This document shows, piece after piece, positions 23,948-42,034 of a stretch of 64,000 bases of DNA. The notes beneath the pieces are model-generated. The model had not been told where the DNA came from and ran no database searches. It saw only the letters and a program-made list of their open reading frames with translations. The DNA is taken from assembly GCA_035578155.1 (NCBI GenBank), contig JAPWDM010000017.1, positions 6,716,828 through 6,780,827 of the forward strand, given 5' to 3'. Each line of letters begins with the position of its first letter. Position 1 is the stretch's first letter. Position numbers and translations under genes: made by a program. The stretch comes from Brachynemurus nebulosus (taxonomy: Eukaryota > Arthropoda > Insecta > Neuroptera > Myrmeleontidae).

Positions 23948-25408
23948 TCTGTTTTGTGAGATGTCCCCAATCGTACGTACGTTCTACCAATTAACACATT
24001 TCACATGTCCAGAACGGTCCACTCAATTTTTTGTGTTTTTTTAACACAAAGCATATGTGTCAAATCTTTACACAAGATCTGTGTCAATGATTTAACAGAC
24101 AAAAGAACATACATTTTGTGTAAATTTTACACAATTACTTAGTTATAATTTTACCACAATGATGTGAAAAATTACCTGATTTAGAATGTATAAGTTTACT
24201 CCATAAATGTGTTGGTATATTTTGACACTTTTTTTAAGTTAGTATTTTTTTTATTTATTTATTATAGTAATAAATAGAATAAATAGAAATAGTAAAAAAT
24301 AATTTTTCAGTACTTAAACTTTTTTATTTAACATTTCTACAAAGTTGTGCTCTGATAAAAATAATGTTGAAGCAATACCCAAAAATTGTGAAGATCGTTG
24401 TCAAACTGAACGTGGAAGACAAAATGGAACGACTACTTTTCCTTCTTTACCTGATCTTCAATAATTTTTTAATTAATTGAAGTAAATTCTGCAAACAAAG
24501 AAAAAAATTCAATCTATAATATTTTTAATTAACTTACCTAATCAATATTTAATATCTATATAATTAAAACCAATTTAACTTTAGAAATAAGCTTTTGATT
24601 TTGAAATATTTTTCTCTTCTATACATACATATGTTTCTGTTGAACGCACAATGCGCACAATGTACAATAATAAGTGACAATGATGCTATACAGATGCTAC
24701 AAGTTAGCACTACCCCCGCTCTCAACTAAAGCAGTAAGTGCGCGCAAAACCAGTTTTTTGGTGTTGGAAATACACAAATAAGTGTACTTATATTGAATTT
24801 CTTTCCGTTTTACACAAATATTGTGTTACTTTTTGTTGTTCAAAACAGATTAACATTTTTATTCTGTTAAATCAAAATTTTTATTAATATTTGTTAGTCA
24901 AACACTAGATGCTACATTAATACAGGTTGGGTTACTTATTTAACACAAAAATTTTAACCACTAGTTTTTTTTACGCAGAACAGAAATTTTTTCACTGTAC
25001 AAAATGACAATAATAATGATTATTCTCATGATTAAAAAACAAAAAATAGAAGATTTTTAAAAAATTACACATTCCAGTTCCATTTACAGATACCTGCAAC
25101 TGATGACCGCCAATAAGAGTGAAATATGTTTTTTTATTTAACTTATTATTCATCAAAAAATTATATTAAACTCATATTATTAAACCGAATTACATACATT
25201 GTATTTGTTTGTATGTCACTGGTACATACATATTTAATGTATTTAAGAGGGCGTACATATTTCCCCTATTCTGATTTTCTAAAACGAGTTCAGTTGTCCA
25301 TCAGATTTAAATCATAAAAATTTATTGCAGGATTATTTTTGGGTCCCGAATGCAGTTGTCCTGCGCCCCCATAAAGATTTTTAAGGGATTTTCAATAAAA
25401 AAAGTTAC
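23948..25408. other. Noncoding region with many ACACAA/TTGTGT motifs
   Basis: TTAACACAAA, TTTACACAAG, TTACACAATT and TTGTGTAAA phrases cluster at 24020-24160 and 24760-24960, in both orientations, as subterminal repeats of a DNA transposon might. I could not fix ends or a target duplication. No gene recognised. Confidence 0.4.
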
Positions 25409-25455
25409 TACCTGACAAAGTAGTCCCATCTCCTGAGGGACTACTTTGTCAGGTA
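25409..25455. repeat. Perfect 19-bp hairpin
   Basis: TACCTGACAAAGTAGTCCC, a 9-nt loop, then GGGACTACTTTGTCAGGTA. Surrounding DNA is AT-rich and noncoding. Confidence 0.9.
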
Positions 25456-26489
25456 TTTGTTTAAAATATAATACATACATATGTAGATGTTGCACTAATA
25501 AGTTCTATTATTATATTTTATTATATTAAGTATACATAATAATATACAACATTTTTAAAATTGACGAGAACTCTCACTCAGAAATCACTCAGACTTTCAC
25601 TCAAATACAACTATTTTAATAAAAATGAATAGCAGGCGTTTTAAGGTAGTGAGTGGGTAGAATGATTTTTCAAAAGATTTTAACGAAACTTGTCTAAATA
25701 TTTATTTAATTCAATACCAGTAATACTAGCCTATTCCGATTAAAATTGACTATCCCAATTTTGAGAAAAACGATTTCAAAGTTTTGTAATTTTAACACGG
25801 ACTCTTATTGAAAGACTATTTTTTTTTTAATAAAATGAAAACGTGTCAAAGTAATTTGATAAAAAAATAAAATGTTAAAAAAATACAACGCTTTTTCAGC
25901 AACGCTTTTATATTTCTATATACAATATAAGCGCGCGGAAATTTAAATAAGCAAGTATTATACAAATATAATAAATTACTGAAGAATATTAATACATTAC
26001 GTATTTAATTTTTAATTAAAGGAAATTTTATCGCTGCGATATACTTTCATACTTGATTGTCATGGACTAAATACCTTAGGTAACTATTTTCATAAATAAA
26101 TCTTTTTACTAATTGACTCTAAAGCATTGTTCACACCTAAGTAAGTAGATTAGTAGTTAGTAGTTAGTAGAACAACTTAGTAACTTAGTAGAACAACTTA
26201 GTAATAAGTGGAACAGGAAAAAAATATAACAATAGGTATTCGTCGGTGTAAAGTAGTAAAAATATATTGCCTGCAATAAACGTTTGTGTATTTTTATTAA
26301 ATATGCTATAGTACATATACATAATTATATATTGTTAGATAAAACAATAAAACAAATCGTAAGTAGTAAGTGGCAAAACACAAAACAAATCGTTAAGTGC
26401 AAGTTGTTTAGATACCTACACTGTTAAGAATATTTCCAAAACGTTTTTGATAGTTATATATTTATAGTATATAACCATATATTAATTCT
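25456..26489. other. AT-rich noncoding stretch
   Basis: Contains short direct repeats (AGTTAGTAG, AACAACTTAGTA near 26150-26215) and one block (26225-26300, TTGCCTGCAATAAACGTTTG) repeated inverted at 33640-33710. No gene. Confidence 0.5.
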
Positions 26490-26626
26490 CTGTACATGTA
26501 GGCCGAATTTTTGCTTTAAAAAATTAGACTTATACAGCCTATACGATAAGAAAGGCGAGAGGCGAGAGTAGGGGCGCTATCCGTTTTCGGACCCGTAGAA
26601 CACCATTCTGTAGAAAAAAATGTCTG

Positions 26627-26628
<2 letters not shown>
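26490..26628 (+). repeat. D repeat, copy 2
   Basis: Matches 57470-57595 directly and 17875-18010 inverted, with GGCGAGAGGCGAGAGTAGGG and GACCCGTAGAACACC. It is followed directly by an AT array, here leading to repeat I rather than A. Confidence 0.88.

Positions 26629-26690
<62 letters not shown>
26629..26690. repeat. (AT)n array between D and I
   Basis: Pure alternating AT. Confidence 0.97.
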
Positions 26691-27610
<920 letters not shown>

Positions 27611-27614
27611 TAAA

Positions 27615-27632
27615 TGGTGACAGCGGTGGGAT
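27615..27632 (+). promoter_or_regulatory. Candidate primer-binding site
   Basis: TGGTGACAGCGGTGGGAT, four bases after the LTR, begins with the TGG complementary to a tRNA CCA end. I did not match the tRNA. Confidence 0.5.
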
Positions 27633-27766
27633 TCAACACATTGAACGGCCAATTGAAAATTCAGTCCTCCAGTGGATCACTTCTGTGACTCAGTTGAATT
27701 CAAGAATCGAGCCCATCCTTAGCCGCATCGGAACGCATTTAACCGTAAGTCTTTGAACAAATTATT

Positions 27767-29823
27767 GTGTTCTTTCTGCATCAAGTCGACACAGGTGAAC
27801 ATCCAAATGTTAGATTAAAGAAAATTAAATTTAATTCTAACAATTCGAAGAATAAAGAATTCACCTTTTTGGTTGACACGGGCGCTATCGTCTCCTTAAT
27901 TACGAATACGAACGTTACAAAAGAAACACCCTTCGACCCTAGACATGAAATAATGTTGAACGGTATAGGAGCGACAGATAATACAATCACTACATTAGGA
28001 AAAGTCCAACTTACATTAAACATGGAAAATTTCGAATGTAAATTTATTTTTACTTCGTGAATGCTTCTAAAATAAACCTACAATATGATGGAATTATCGG
28101 ACACGATTTCCTCTCAAAATTTAACGCCAATATTGACTATTCGTCCAATTCCTTATCGTTATCACACACACACCAACTATGATAACCATAAAACCACGTT
28201 GTGAACAAACCATACCCATTAATGTCATTACAAATGGTATGAGAATCATTGACAAAACAAAACTAAATCTACATCAATCAATAATAATTTCAGACAAATT
28301 ACTAATTGACAAAACACAAAAACCTATCCTATTATAAACACTTCTGATGACGAACTACAAATCCCAATTGCTCAAATAAACCTGATCGAAATGACTATCA
28401 TCCCTAATGAACAAATCCTGAATATAACACAAACAGGACCCCCTAACAAATCAAACAAGGATCGTACAAAACTTTTACATGAAAACATTCGGACAGACCA
28501 CATGAACAAAGAAGAACGTGAATCATTAATTCAAATTTGTAAAAATTACCAAGACATATTTTACTTGCCAGGAGACTTATTAACGAGTACAAAAACACTT
28601 AAACACGAAATTATCACTACTGATCCTACACCTATCTTTACCAAAGCATATCGATATCCCAAAGTACGCGAAAACGAAGTAAATAAACAAATTAGTCAAA
28701 TGCTTGACCAAAATATTATTAGACATTCAACCTCTCCCTGTTCATCCCCTGTGTGGGTAGTACCTAAAAAACTTGACGCCTCTGGTAACAGAAAATGGAG
28801 GATTGTCATAGATTATCGGAAACTGAACGATAAAACGGTTTCTGACGCGTACCCACTACCAAGCATAGAGGAGATATTAGATCAGCTCGGTCAGTCAACA
28901 TATTTCACTACACTAGATCTGGCTTCTGTTTTTCACCAGATCGAAATGTCTGAAAACGATAAACAGAAGACTGCATTCATGGTCCCCTCAGGGCATTATG
29001 AATTCAATAGAATGCCCTTTGGGTTAAAAAACTTTCCTAGTATATTCCAGCGCCTAATGAACTCAGTCCTAAGCTGGTTACAAGGAATAGTCTGTTTTGT
29101 TTACCTAGATGACATTGTCATCTACGCCGATTCCCTAGACTCACATAATGAAAAATTATGCAAAGTATTTGACAAGTTACGCGAACACAACTTAAAATTG
29201 CAACCCGATAAGTGTGAATTATTGAGAAAAGAAGTCGTCTATCTGGGCCACATTATTACTAGCGAAGGGGTAAGACCAAATCCCGACAAAATAACATCAA
29301 TCACGAAAATTAATCAACCAAAAAACCCTAAAGACGTAAAATCGTTTCTAGGATTAGTCGGTTATTATAGGAAGTTTATCCCCAACTTTGCAAAAATTTC
29401 TAAACCTTTAACGACTCTTCTTAAAAAGGACACTGCATTTAAATGGACGGAAACTTGCCAAAAATCCTTTGAAGAACTAAAAACCATTCTAACAACACAA
29501 CCTATCCTACAGTACCCGAAATTCGACCAACCATTTATACTAACTAAGGACGCTTCTAACGAGGCAATAGCCGGCGTATTATCTAAGGAGAAATCGGAGA
29601 AGACCTTCCCATTTCATACTATTCAAAGACACTAAACTCAGCCGAACTCAACTACTCGACAACGGAAAAAGAGCTACTGGCAATTGTCAAGTCAGTCAAA
29701 CATTTCCGACCATACTTGTACGGACAACAATTCACTATTGTTACCGACCATCGTCCTTTGACTTGGCTATTTTCCTGCAAAGATCCATCTTCACGATTAG
29801 TTCGCTTGAGATTAAAACTTATG
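27767..29823 (+). pseudogene. Ty3/gypsy pol (17.6-like): protease, RT, partial RNase H
   Basis: An aspartic protease with FLVDTGAIVSLI lies near 27870-27905, and its GIIGHDFL flap-side motif is near 28095 after a frameshift near 28060. RT is a single open frame from 28391 to 29635, with substrate motifs WRIVIDYRKLN, FTTLDLASVFHQ and MPFGLKN, and the catalytic YLDD near 29101-29112. RNase H starts with [17 protein letters not shown], shifts frame near 29625 and continues to [18 protein letters not shown]. It is then cut by the AT array near 29825. No gag lies between LTR and protease (only ~155 bp after the LTR), and integrase is missing. The DPSSR RNase H motif and overall order resemble the 17.6/297 group. 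Confidence 0.92.
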
Positions 29824-29988
<165 letters not shown>

Positions 29989-30024
29989 ATTAAAATGGTA
30001 GCTATTAAAAGGTAGCTATTTATA

Positions 30025-33746
<3,722 letters not shown>

Positions 33747-33828
33747 CAAGTGAATATGAATATGTTGTTATATACACATCTGTGTGTATCCGAGTGTATG
33801 TATCTGACAACATATTCATATTCACTTG
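33747..33828. repeat. 22-bp hairpin
   Basis: CAAGTGAATATGAATATGTT at the left arm pairs with AACATATTCATATTCACTTG at the right (22 bp in all, perfect), with a loop of about 38 nt containing GTGTGTATCC. Confidence 0.88.
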
Positions 33829-33939
33829 GGGCCGTTCATAAAACTCGTGACGCAAAATATAAATTATTTTAATGCCCTCCCCACTATTGTGATATTTTGT
33901 GACACTTGACTGTACTCCCCTGTGAAGAAATCATGTGCG

Positions 33940-34440
<501 letters not shown>

Positions 34441-34689
34441 CACACATGTCCACTCACTCATAATAGTTCATAAATTAATTACTTGAAAGACATGTTTTAT
34501 GATACAATTGATGTATTTATCTATTTTTTAATTTTTATAATAAAAATATGCTTTGATAAAAAAATTAAAAAAATTAATAAATATTTATATTAAGAATTTT
34601 TTCCAAATCCAATGTTTTTAAATATTTTGTTCGCTTTTGTAGTATTGTTATGTAAAAAAAATGTTTTTTGTAAATAAACTGTAAAACTC
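34441..34689. other. AT-rich flank
   Basis: No gene; low-complexity A/T sequence. Confidence 0.5.
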
Positions 34690-35144
34690 CATTCTAAAAA
34701 GTCCATTCGTCAAAATGACGCCGATGTATGATTAACTTGACTCGTAGACCAACGTATGATTCTAGGGTTAAAATTATGTTTCCTTAAAACTCTTCTTATG
34801 AATGAATTAGAAACATTAAGTTGCTTGCTTCTTTCTAACAGTGATATTTTAGGATTCTCAATAGTTGATTAAATGATATTCATCTTGTTGTCTTCATCTT
34901 CAGTTACCGATTTTTGACGTTTATACCTTGTCTGCACCAAGCCACTTTGTTTAAACATTTTAATTACTTTTGATACTGTTGCGTAGTGCAAATTCTTATC
35001 CAGATACCTTTCATTAAAGATATTAGCAGTTTCTCTACAGCTGTGATAATTATCTCCGTGTATAAAAACGATTTCAATTCTATCCTGTAGACTAAGCATG
35101 TTTCTTACCGCAGGTAATTCAGAAACTGTATTGAAAATTGTCAT
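34690..35144 (-). pseudogene. Helix-turn-helix transposase N-terminus (DUF4817-like)
   Basis: The frame starts at 35144. It carries a first HTH (LSLQDRIEIVFIHGDNYHSC then RETANIFNERYLDKN), a linker, and after an in-frame TAA near 34873 a second HTH (IENPKISLLERSKQLNVSN then FIRRVLRKHNFNPR). A TGA follows near 34710. This is the paired-HTH start of mariner-like transposases widespread in insects (DUF4817 type). The DDE/D catalytic domain is absent. Confidence 0.8.
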
Positions 35145-35566
35145 AATAATAATTCGATATTGTTTCCAAAGGTGATTTGATACAATTTTCTGATAAAAAT
35201 AATTAAGTAGTGAAAATATGTGTATTCAATCCAGTGAACGCGCAGTTATTTCGTCTCATTGGGTCTGCATAGGATTTCACGATTTCTGGATAGAAAGATA
35301 ATCCCTGGTCAGCAATACACGCGATTTTACCCCGGTGATTTTTTTTTGGAGGGGGGGCTATTTTAAACAAAATGTTTATAAAAAAGGCCATCTAGAGACC
35401 GTGGTCACCTGGAAAATACAATAAGAGAGCTCGGAGACTAACACCTGAAAAATGTACATAAAGAAATGTCTCGGAGAACAATAAAATGTATTGAAAATGA
35501 AGGGAGTTACATAAAATAAGATAATAACCATAATAACTGTTCACGTCTTTAATTTTGATGTGTCAA
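35145..35566. other. Unassigned spacer
   Basis: Noncoding between the transposase remnant and F copy 2. Contains a G-run near 35348. Confidence 0.45.
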
Positions 35567-36134
35567 GTTAGTGTGAATAGTTTAAAGACAATTATTTATT
35601 TAATTTTTACATCGAATAGTACTAAAATATTGGTATATTTTATTTCAGTACTTATGACTTTTGTGATGGCAACAGATTAATTGTGTATTTTGATTGTAAT
35701 ATTAATAAACTTAAATTTCAAGTTAGTAGACAGTTGAACTTAAAATTAAGAGTATAGTCTTGCAGTACTACATAAATAGTAGTCGTCTAAGTGCGTCCGT
35801 TTTCATAATGTACTGAGTGATACGGAAAAGACGAAAGAATATAGGAAAATTTGTTATTGGTTATAGTTGGCTATGATTCGGTATTTTACATTAATTTTTA
35901 ATTCTAAACAACTTTTCCCAATAAAATTTTTGTCAAGTTTCAGTAATTAGGATACTTTACTCTTACGCCAATTTCACATTTTTAAGTCTATTCTGTATAC
36001 AATAAAATTTGTTCAAATTTTTATGGGTGCATTTTTAATTTAAGAACATGCACCAACTTTTAGTAAAAATAAAATTTTCTAAGAAACTTAGTATAGAAAA
36101 GTTTTCCAAATGTTGCCACCTTCGTGAATGACAC

Positions 36135-36135
<1 letters not shown>
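35567..36135. mobile_element. F element, copy 2 (single arm)
   Basis: The reverse complement of 23333-23870, ending CACCTTCGTGAATGACACT next to an AT array. The palindromic partner arm seen in copy 1 is missing, so this is a solo arm. Confidence 0.82.

Positions 36136-36203
<68 letters not shown>
36136..36203. repeat. (AT)n array right of F copy 2
   Basis: Pure alternating AT after ATT. Confidence 0.96.
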
Positions 36204-36207
<4 letters not shown>

Positions 36208-36645
36208 GTATGAGTGCTAAAAGTCGACCACTTAAACAATTAATGATATGCAGAATTCTGAATTTTTATTTTTAATTTACGCCTGTTTTAATTATCTCAT
36301 TAAGTACTTTTAAGTATCGCCTTTCTAACTAAATGGAGATTAAATTTCTGAATTAATAAACAATTGAAATATTTTAATTTTTATCTTGAAAAATGTATTT
36401 ACCTTAAGTCGGCCACCTGTGCCGTAAAGCCGGCCAAAAATGTTCCTAAGGTCGGCTATAGGAATTTTTCGTAATGTAAATGAGTTACCTGATTGTAATT
36501 TATTATAAGACGAAGGAAAACGTTTAGAAGCATTTTTTATGACTACAACAGCTACAACCTACAGCCAGTGTGTTAAGAATTATATAATGAGTAGGTACAA
36601 GAAAACTAGTTTGTTGACGGCCTTAGGATTTCTCTACAAATTTTA
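36204..36645. other. Noncoding; GTCGGC/GTCGACC motifs
   Basis: GTCGACCAC, GTCGGCCACC, GCCGGCC and GTCGGC phrases occur at 36220-36465, and CGGCCGACATTAGGC at 37520. They may be subterminal repeats of an element interrupted by the hAT at 36654. No ends fixed. Confidence 0.4.
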
Positions 36646-36653
36646 TTCCTAAT

Positions 36654-37100
36654 TAGTGATGAGCAAAATTAGTTTTGGTCTTGCAGTCCTGTCTTGGTCT
36701 TGCATTTTTTGCAAGACTAAGGCCAAGACCAAGACTATGTATACCAACAGCAAGACCAAGACCAAGACTATAAGTATGGCTGCAAGACCAAGACCAAGAC
36801 TATAAGTATGGCTGCAAGACCAATACCAAGACTCAAGTGAGCAAGACCAAGACAAAAGCAAGAAAAAAGTAAGACTCTTGCTAAACTATTTAAATAGTTT
36901 GAAAGTATAATTAACACCGTAAGGAGAGAAAATTCTGATTTTGGAAGGAAAAAATTCGCTAATAAAAAAATGCAAGAAATTGCAAGATCTTTTAGCAATA
37001 CCAAGACCAAGACTGCATTTTGTAAGACCAAGACTCAAACTGCTCTACCAAAACCAAGACTGCTAAGTCTTGGTCTTGGTCTTGCATTTGTTCATCACTA
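36654..37100. mobile_element. 447-bp hAT-type MITE with internal minisatellite
   Basis: The TIRs are TAGTGATGAGCAAA and, inverted, TTTGTTCATCACTA. An exact 8-bp target duplication TTCCTAAT flanks it (36646-36653 and 37101-37108), the hAT signature. The interior is largely a degenerate repeat of CAAGACCAAGACCAAGACT in one orientation, with inverted copies (TTGGTCTTGG) near both ends, so the element can fold. Two open frames across it are translations of the repeat. Confidence 0.93.
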
Positions 37101-37108
37101 TTCCTAAT

Positions 37109-37575
37109 GCTGGCCGTACGTTTTTTTTTTTAAAATTTCAAACGATAAACGTTTTAAACAATTTCTAACTTCTTGGGAGGTGTATAATGTTATCAAATTT
37201 CGTAAATTCAATCGTTTTTATTAAAAACTTAGAAAATAATTGCTTATTTCCCGCACTGACTAAATTTACAAATTATAGAATGGCCGATCCATTTTCAACA
37301 CAAATTGTCATTTATCAGTCGATTAAGTGTAATAAAACATGATAAAAATTATTCATTCTACTTGATAAAAATTGCTATAAAAATTATTCATTTTAAAAAT
37401 TGTAAATCCAAAATAGACGAACCTTTTGTTTCTATATGATTGTCAAGCATTTTTATTTTTTAAGGCTTTATTTTTTTTAAAAAAAAAAAAAAAGTAACCA
37501 GTGGTTAACCTTAGAGCAACGGCCGACATTAGGCAAGTCCACCCTATATGAGTAGTAACCAGAAAATAGTAGAGT
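37109..37575. other. Noncoding spacer
   Basis: AT-rich. Contains the CGGCCGACATTAGGC motif near 37520 and A/T runs at 37470-37495. No gene. Confidence 0.5.
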
Positions 37576-37584
37576 AAATGTTGC

Positions 37585-38871
37585 GGTGACCGCGACTAGT
37601 GAACCGCAGACAGTTCAACCCCGACAGTCCAACCAACGACATACCAACCTAACGACAGATCGACCGACGACAGATCAACCGACGACAGTTCGACCTAACG
37701 ACATTTTAACTGAAGACAATTCAACCGTTGTACAATCTATTAATTAATAAGAACAAAATTATTTGAATTTGATCTAGTAATGAAATTTGCCTCCCTTCAG
37801 ACTTGAGACTAAATAAGTATTTATGTAGTCTTAAGTCTCAAGGGCGACTCTTTAGACAATTAAGGGTATACTATTTGGTTGGGTTGTGTTGGATTTGGTT
37901 ACCTTTCATTGAATTCGATTAGTTTAGGTGTTGTCTGGTTAGGTTAATCCGTTAAGTTGTACTTGGTTACGTCAGGTTGGGTTTGTTTATAATTTGTTGA
38001 ATTCGGTTAGTTTAGGCTGGTTTTTGGTTAGGTTGGGTCGGATTTGTTTACAATTTGTTGAGTTCGATTAGTTTAGGTTGGGTTGGGTTTGTTTATGATT
38101 TGTTGATTTCGGTTAGTTCAAATTGGGTTTGATTAGGTTTATATATAATTTATTGAGTTCAGCTAGTTTAGGTTGAGTTTGATCAGTTAGGTTTTATTTG
38201 GTTGTGTTTGGTTAGGTTAGGTTGGGTTTGTTTATAATTTATTGAGTTCGGTTAGTTCGGGTTGAGTTTGATTGTTTTATATTAGGCTAGCATGAGTTTG
38301 TTTATAATTTGTTGAATTCGGTGGGCTCAGGCTGGTTTTGGTTAAGTTAGGTTGGGTTTGTTTATAATTTACTGAGTTGGGTTAGTTCAGGTTCGGTTTG
38401 GTTACATTAGGTTGTATTAGGTTAGGTTATGATGGGTTTGTTTATAATTTATTGAATTCAGTTAGTTTAGGTTGGGCTTGGTTAAGTCAGATTTTATTTG
38501 GTTGAGGTGTGTTTGGTTAGGTTAGGTTACTTTTACTTATGATTTGTTGAGTTTGATTAGTTTAGTGTGGATTTGGTTAGGTTAGGTTGAACTTGTTTAT
38601 AGTTTATTGATGTGAGTTGGGTTAGTTCAGGTTGGATTTAGTTAATTTATATATTAATATTAAGCAGTTAAAATTTCCTGTGGTTTAACTGTTCTACAGT
38701 TCAATTGTCGTTTGGTTTAGCTGCCGTTAGGCTGAACTGTCGTGAGGTTGAATTGTCATCGGGTAATCTGTCGTTAGGTGGAATTATCGTCGGTTCATCC
38801 GTCGTCAGGTTGAACTTTCGTCGGTCGAACTGTCGCGGTTGAACCGTCTTCGGTTTACTTGTTACAGAACC
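37585..38871. mobile_element. Foldback-type element with subrepeat TIRs, 9-bp target duplication
   Basis: An exact 9-bp duplication AAATGTTGC flanks it (37576-37584, 38872-38880). The TIRs start GGTGACCGCGACTAGTGAACC on the left and, inverted, GGTTCTGTAACAAGTAAACC on the right. Each arm (37585-37735; 38690-38871) is built of about eight to ten ~15-17-bp subrepeats like GACGACAGTTCAACC. The arms face each other around a tandem array (37863-38645). No protein is encoded. Structure and 9-bp duplication match Foldback elements of Drosophila, and 9 bp is also the usual MULE duplication. A FLYWCH-MULE gene lies at 59.3-60.6 kb, but no TIR link is shown. Confidence 0.9.
37863..38645 (+). repeat. Degenerate ~45-100-bp tandem array, core of the foldback element
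   Basis: GGGTTTGTTTATAATTTGTT then GA(A/G)TTCGGTTAGTTTAGG recurs about ten times (37979, 38044, 38088, 38226, 38290, 38356, 38430 and others), joined by variable runs of GGTTAGGTT. The TTAGG look of the linkers is incidental; there is no uninterrupted telomeric run. Confidence 0.85.
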
Positions 38872-38880
38872 AAATGTTGC

Positions 38881-40288
<1,408 letters not shown>

Positions 40289-40492
40289 TTATATAAAATT
40301 TCGTCAAACAACTTTTAATATTATAAAGTAACCTTGATACTGAATAAAATTTTATTAAATAGAAAAAATAAGTGACGAGACTTGAGAGGAGAAAAATTAT
40401 GGTACTTATTGAAGAATCATACTTGAATACCCAATTTAAATTTAGTTTCTAAATACAGCATGTGGAGCATTTTTATAATTTATACTCGACGT

Positions 40493-42026
40493 CAGGGCCG
40501 GCGCAACCGCACGGACAAACCGGGCAATTGCCCGGGGCGGCAAGAATTAAGGGCGGCATTTTCGTCAGTTGCAGCAATTTGTAAACTTTAACTAAAAAAA
40601 TCTTTGAGAGATCGCGAATGAATAGGTTATTTTTAAAAATTTAAAAATTCTCAAAAATCATTTAGGTAAAAATATTTCTTCTATATTTTAAGAATGCATA
40701 ATATCTATCTATGCCTTTGTGTGTGGTGTATTTGTAAATTTCTGCTTGACTTATTTATTGTCTTTTACGAAAAAAGGCCAATATTCCACATTTGTTTGCA
40801 ATAAAACTGTACTGTAGAACCTTTTTAAACAAAAAAAATTGTATTATTTATTGATAAATTCAATAACAATAAATTTTGTGTTTGTGAAATTTAAACCTTT
40901 ATTTTTAACACAAAAAATCGAAAACTTGTGTTTTCGATTCACATGGGATACGGTATTGTATTTTATGCACCAGTGAAAGAGTTGACTGACTAACTGACCA
41001 TTCATTAAAAGAAATTTTAAAAATTTTTGAAAAGGAAACAAATTTTTTAGTTAAGATAAATATATCTGACGATGGTAAAACTGATAACGGTAGATACGGG
41101 TGTAATTTAAATCTGTACAGTGCGAAGAACTAATTGTTGTATTTAGTGAATTTTGTGAATTTGCTAATGTTTTACATTTTCTTTTTTTCTGTATTTTATA
41201 CCTATGTTTTGCTTAAATTACTATCTTCTTTTTGTTAATATTTTATAAAATTTATTATAAACTTTTTAATTAGAACTTTTTACTATTGACTTTTTTGGAT
41301 TAAATATAGTGTAAGTTTACAAATTCTATTAATTATGTCAGAATATGGGTGGAAATGGTTATTAGGTGCTTAATACCGTAAGAGAAGGGCGAAAAGAAAC
41401 GCAAACATTAAAAAAATGAGTTGTTCGTTAAGTAAACTAGGTACAACGTCAGAAATCATGGAAGGACGATCCGCTGAACTGCTAGCTTCTAAAGAATTGG
41501 AAGAAAAAACAAATCCAGAACTTCAAGAAAGTGAAAGTATGTACTCGCGCGGCTACCGAAATACAAGGAAGCTCAATCTCGTACGATGAAAATAAAATTT
41601 AAAGTAGATTTCTTTTTTAATGTGCTTGTCATAGCACTAACAATAAGTTTAGTAACAGAGAAATTCTTGTAACTTGAAAAACACTGTACATATTTTTAAT
41701 TTTTATATGACATACACAAATTACAAGAAATTTAAATAAGTGATTTAATATTGAAATGCAAGAATTTAGAAAATGCCTTATCTGATCATATAAAAAATGA
41801 AAAAGATATATTCCATATGGAATTAGCAGACGAACTAAATGTTTTGTGCAGTTCTGTATACTTCCAAGTAACTATAGTTTTAAAGCTTTTTCGCTGAAAA
41901 CACTGAAATATTACTTCTCACTTTGGGAAAGTAAGAAATCAATTTTTTTTATTATTTGTTTTAGAGAAATAGGGGTGTTAAGTTTATATCTTGCCCGGGG
42001 CGGCAAAAACTCTAGCGCCGGCCCTG
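40493..42026 (+). mobile_element. 1.53-kb hAT element, internally deleted
   Basis: The TIRs are CAGGGCCGGCGC and GCGCCGGCCCTG. The exact 8-bp target duplication CTCGACGT is at 40485-40492 and 42027-42034. Near each end is the phrase GCCCGGGGCGGCAA (inverted between ends; TTGCCCGGGGCGGCAA in full on the left strand), and the left end also has the palindrome CCGGGCAATTGCCCGG. It retains a fragment of the transposase N-terminus (41336-41588). The catalytic part is missing. Confidence 0.93.
41336..41588 (+). pseudogene. hAT transposase N-terminal fragment (ZMYM/TTF-type)
   Basis: Starts MSEYGWKWLLGA, then TAA, then YRKRRAKRNANIKKMSCSLS and an acidic stretch (LASKELEEKTNPELQESES). The [S/L]GA.YRKRRAKR start followed by a Glu-rich linker is typical of hAT transposases with a TTF-type zinc finger downstream. 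It lies within a hAT element whose ends and target duplication are visible. A later scrap (41765-41860) reads ENALSDHIKNEKDIFHMELA. No DDE or dimerisation domain survives. Confidence 0.7.
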
Positions 42027-42034
42027 CTCGACGT

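Noticed and set aside
23990..24980. Element bounded by CACTCAATTTTTTGTG and TTTTTTCACTGTAC
   Set aside because: The proposed ends match poorly and no target duplication was found; the ACACAA motif density alone is not enough.
36649..37031. Leu/Val-rich membrane-like frames on the minus strand
   Set aside because: They translate the CAAGACCAAGACC minisatellite of a hAT MITE.
37863..38645. GGTTAGGTTAGGTT phrases as telomeric (TTAGG)n
   Set aside because: Never more than two or three units in a row, always embedded in a longer degenerate unit within a foldback element. The CTAACCTAACCTAAC near 56394 is equally short.
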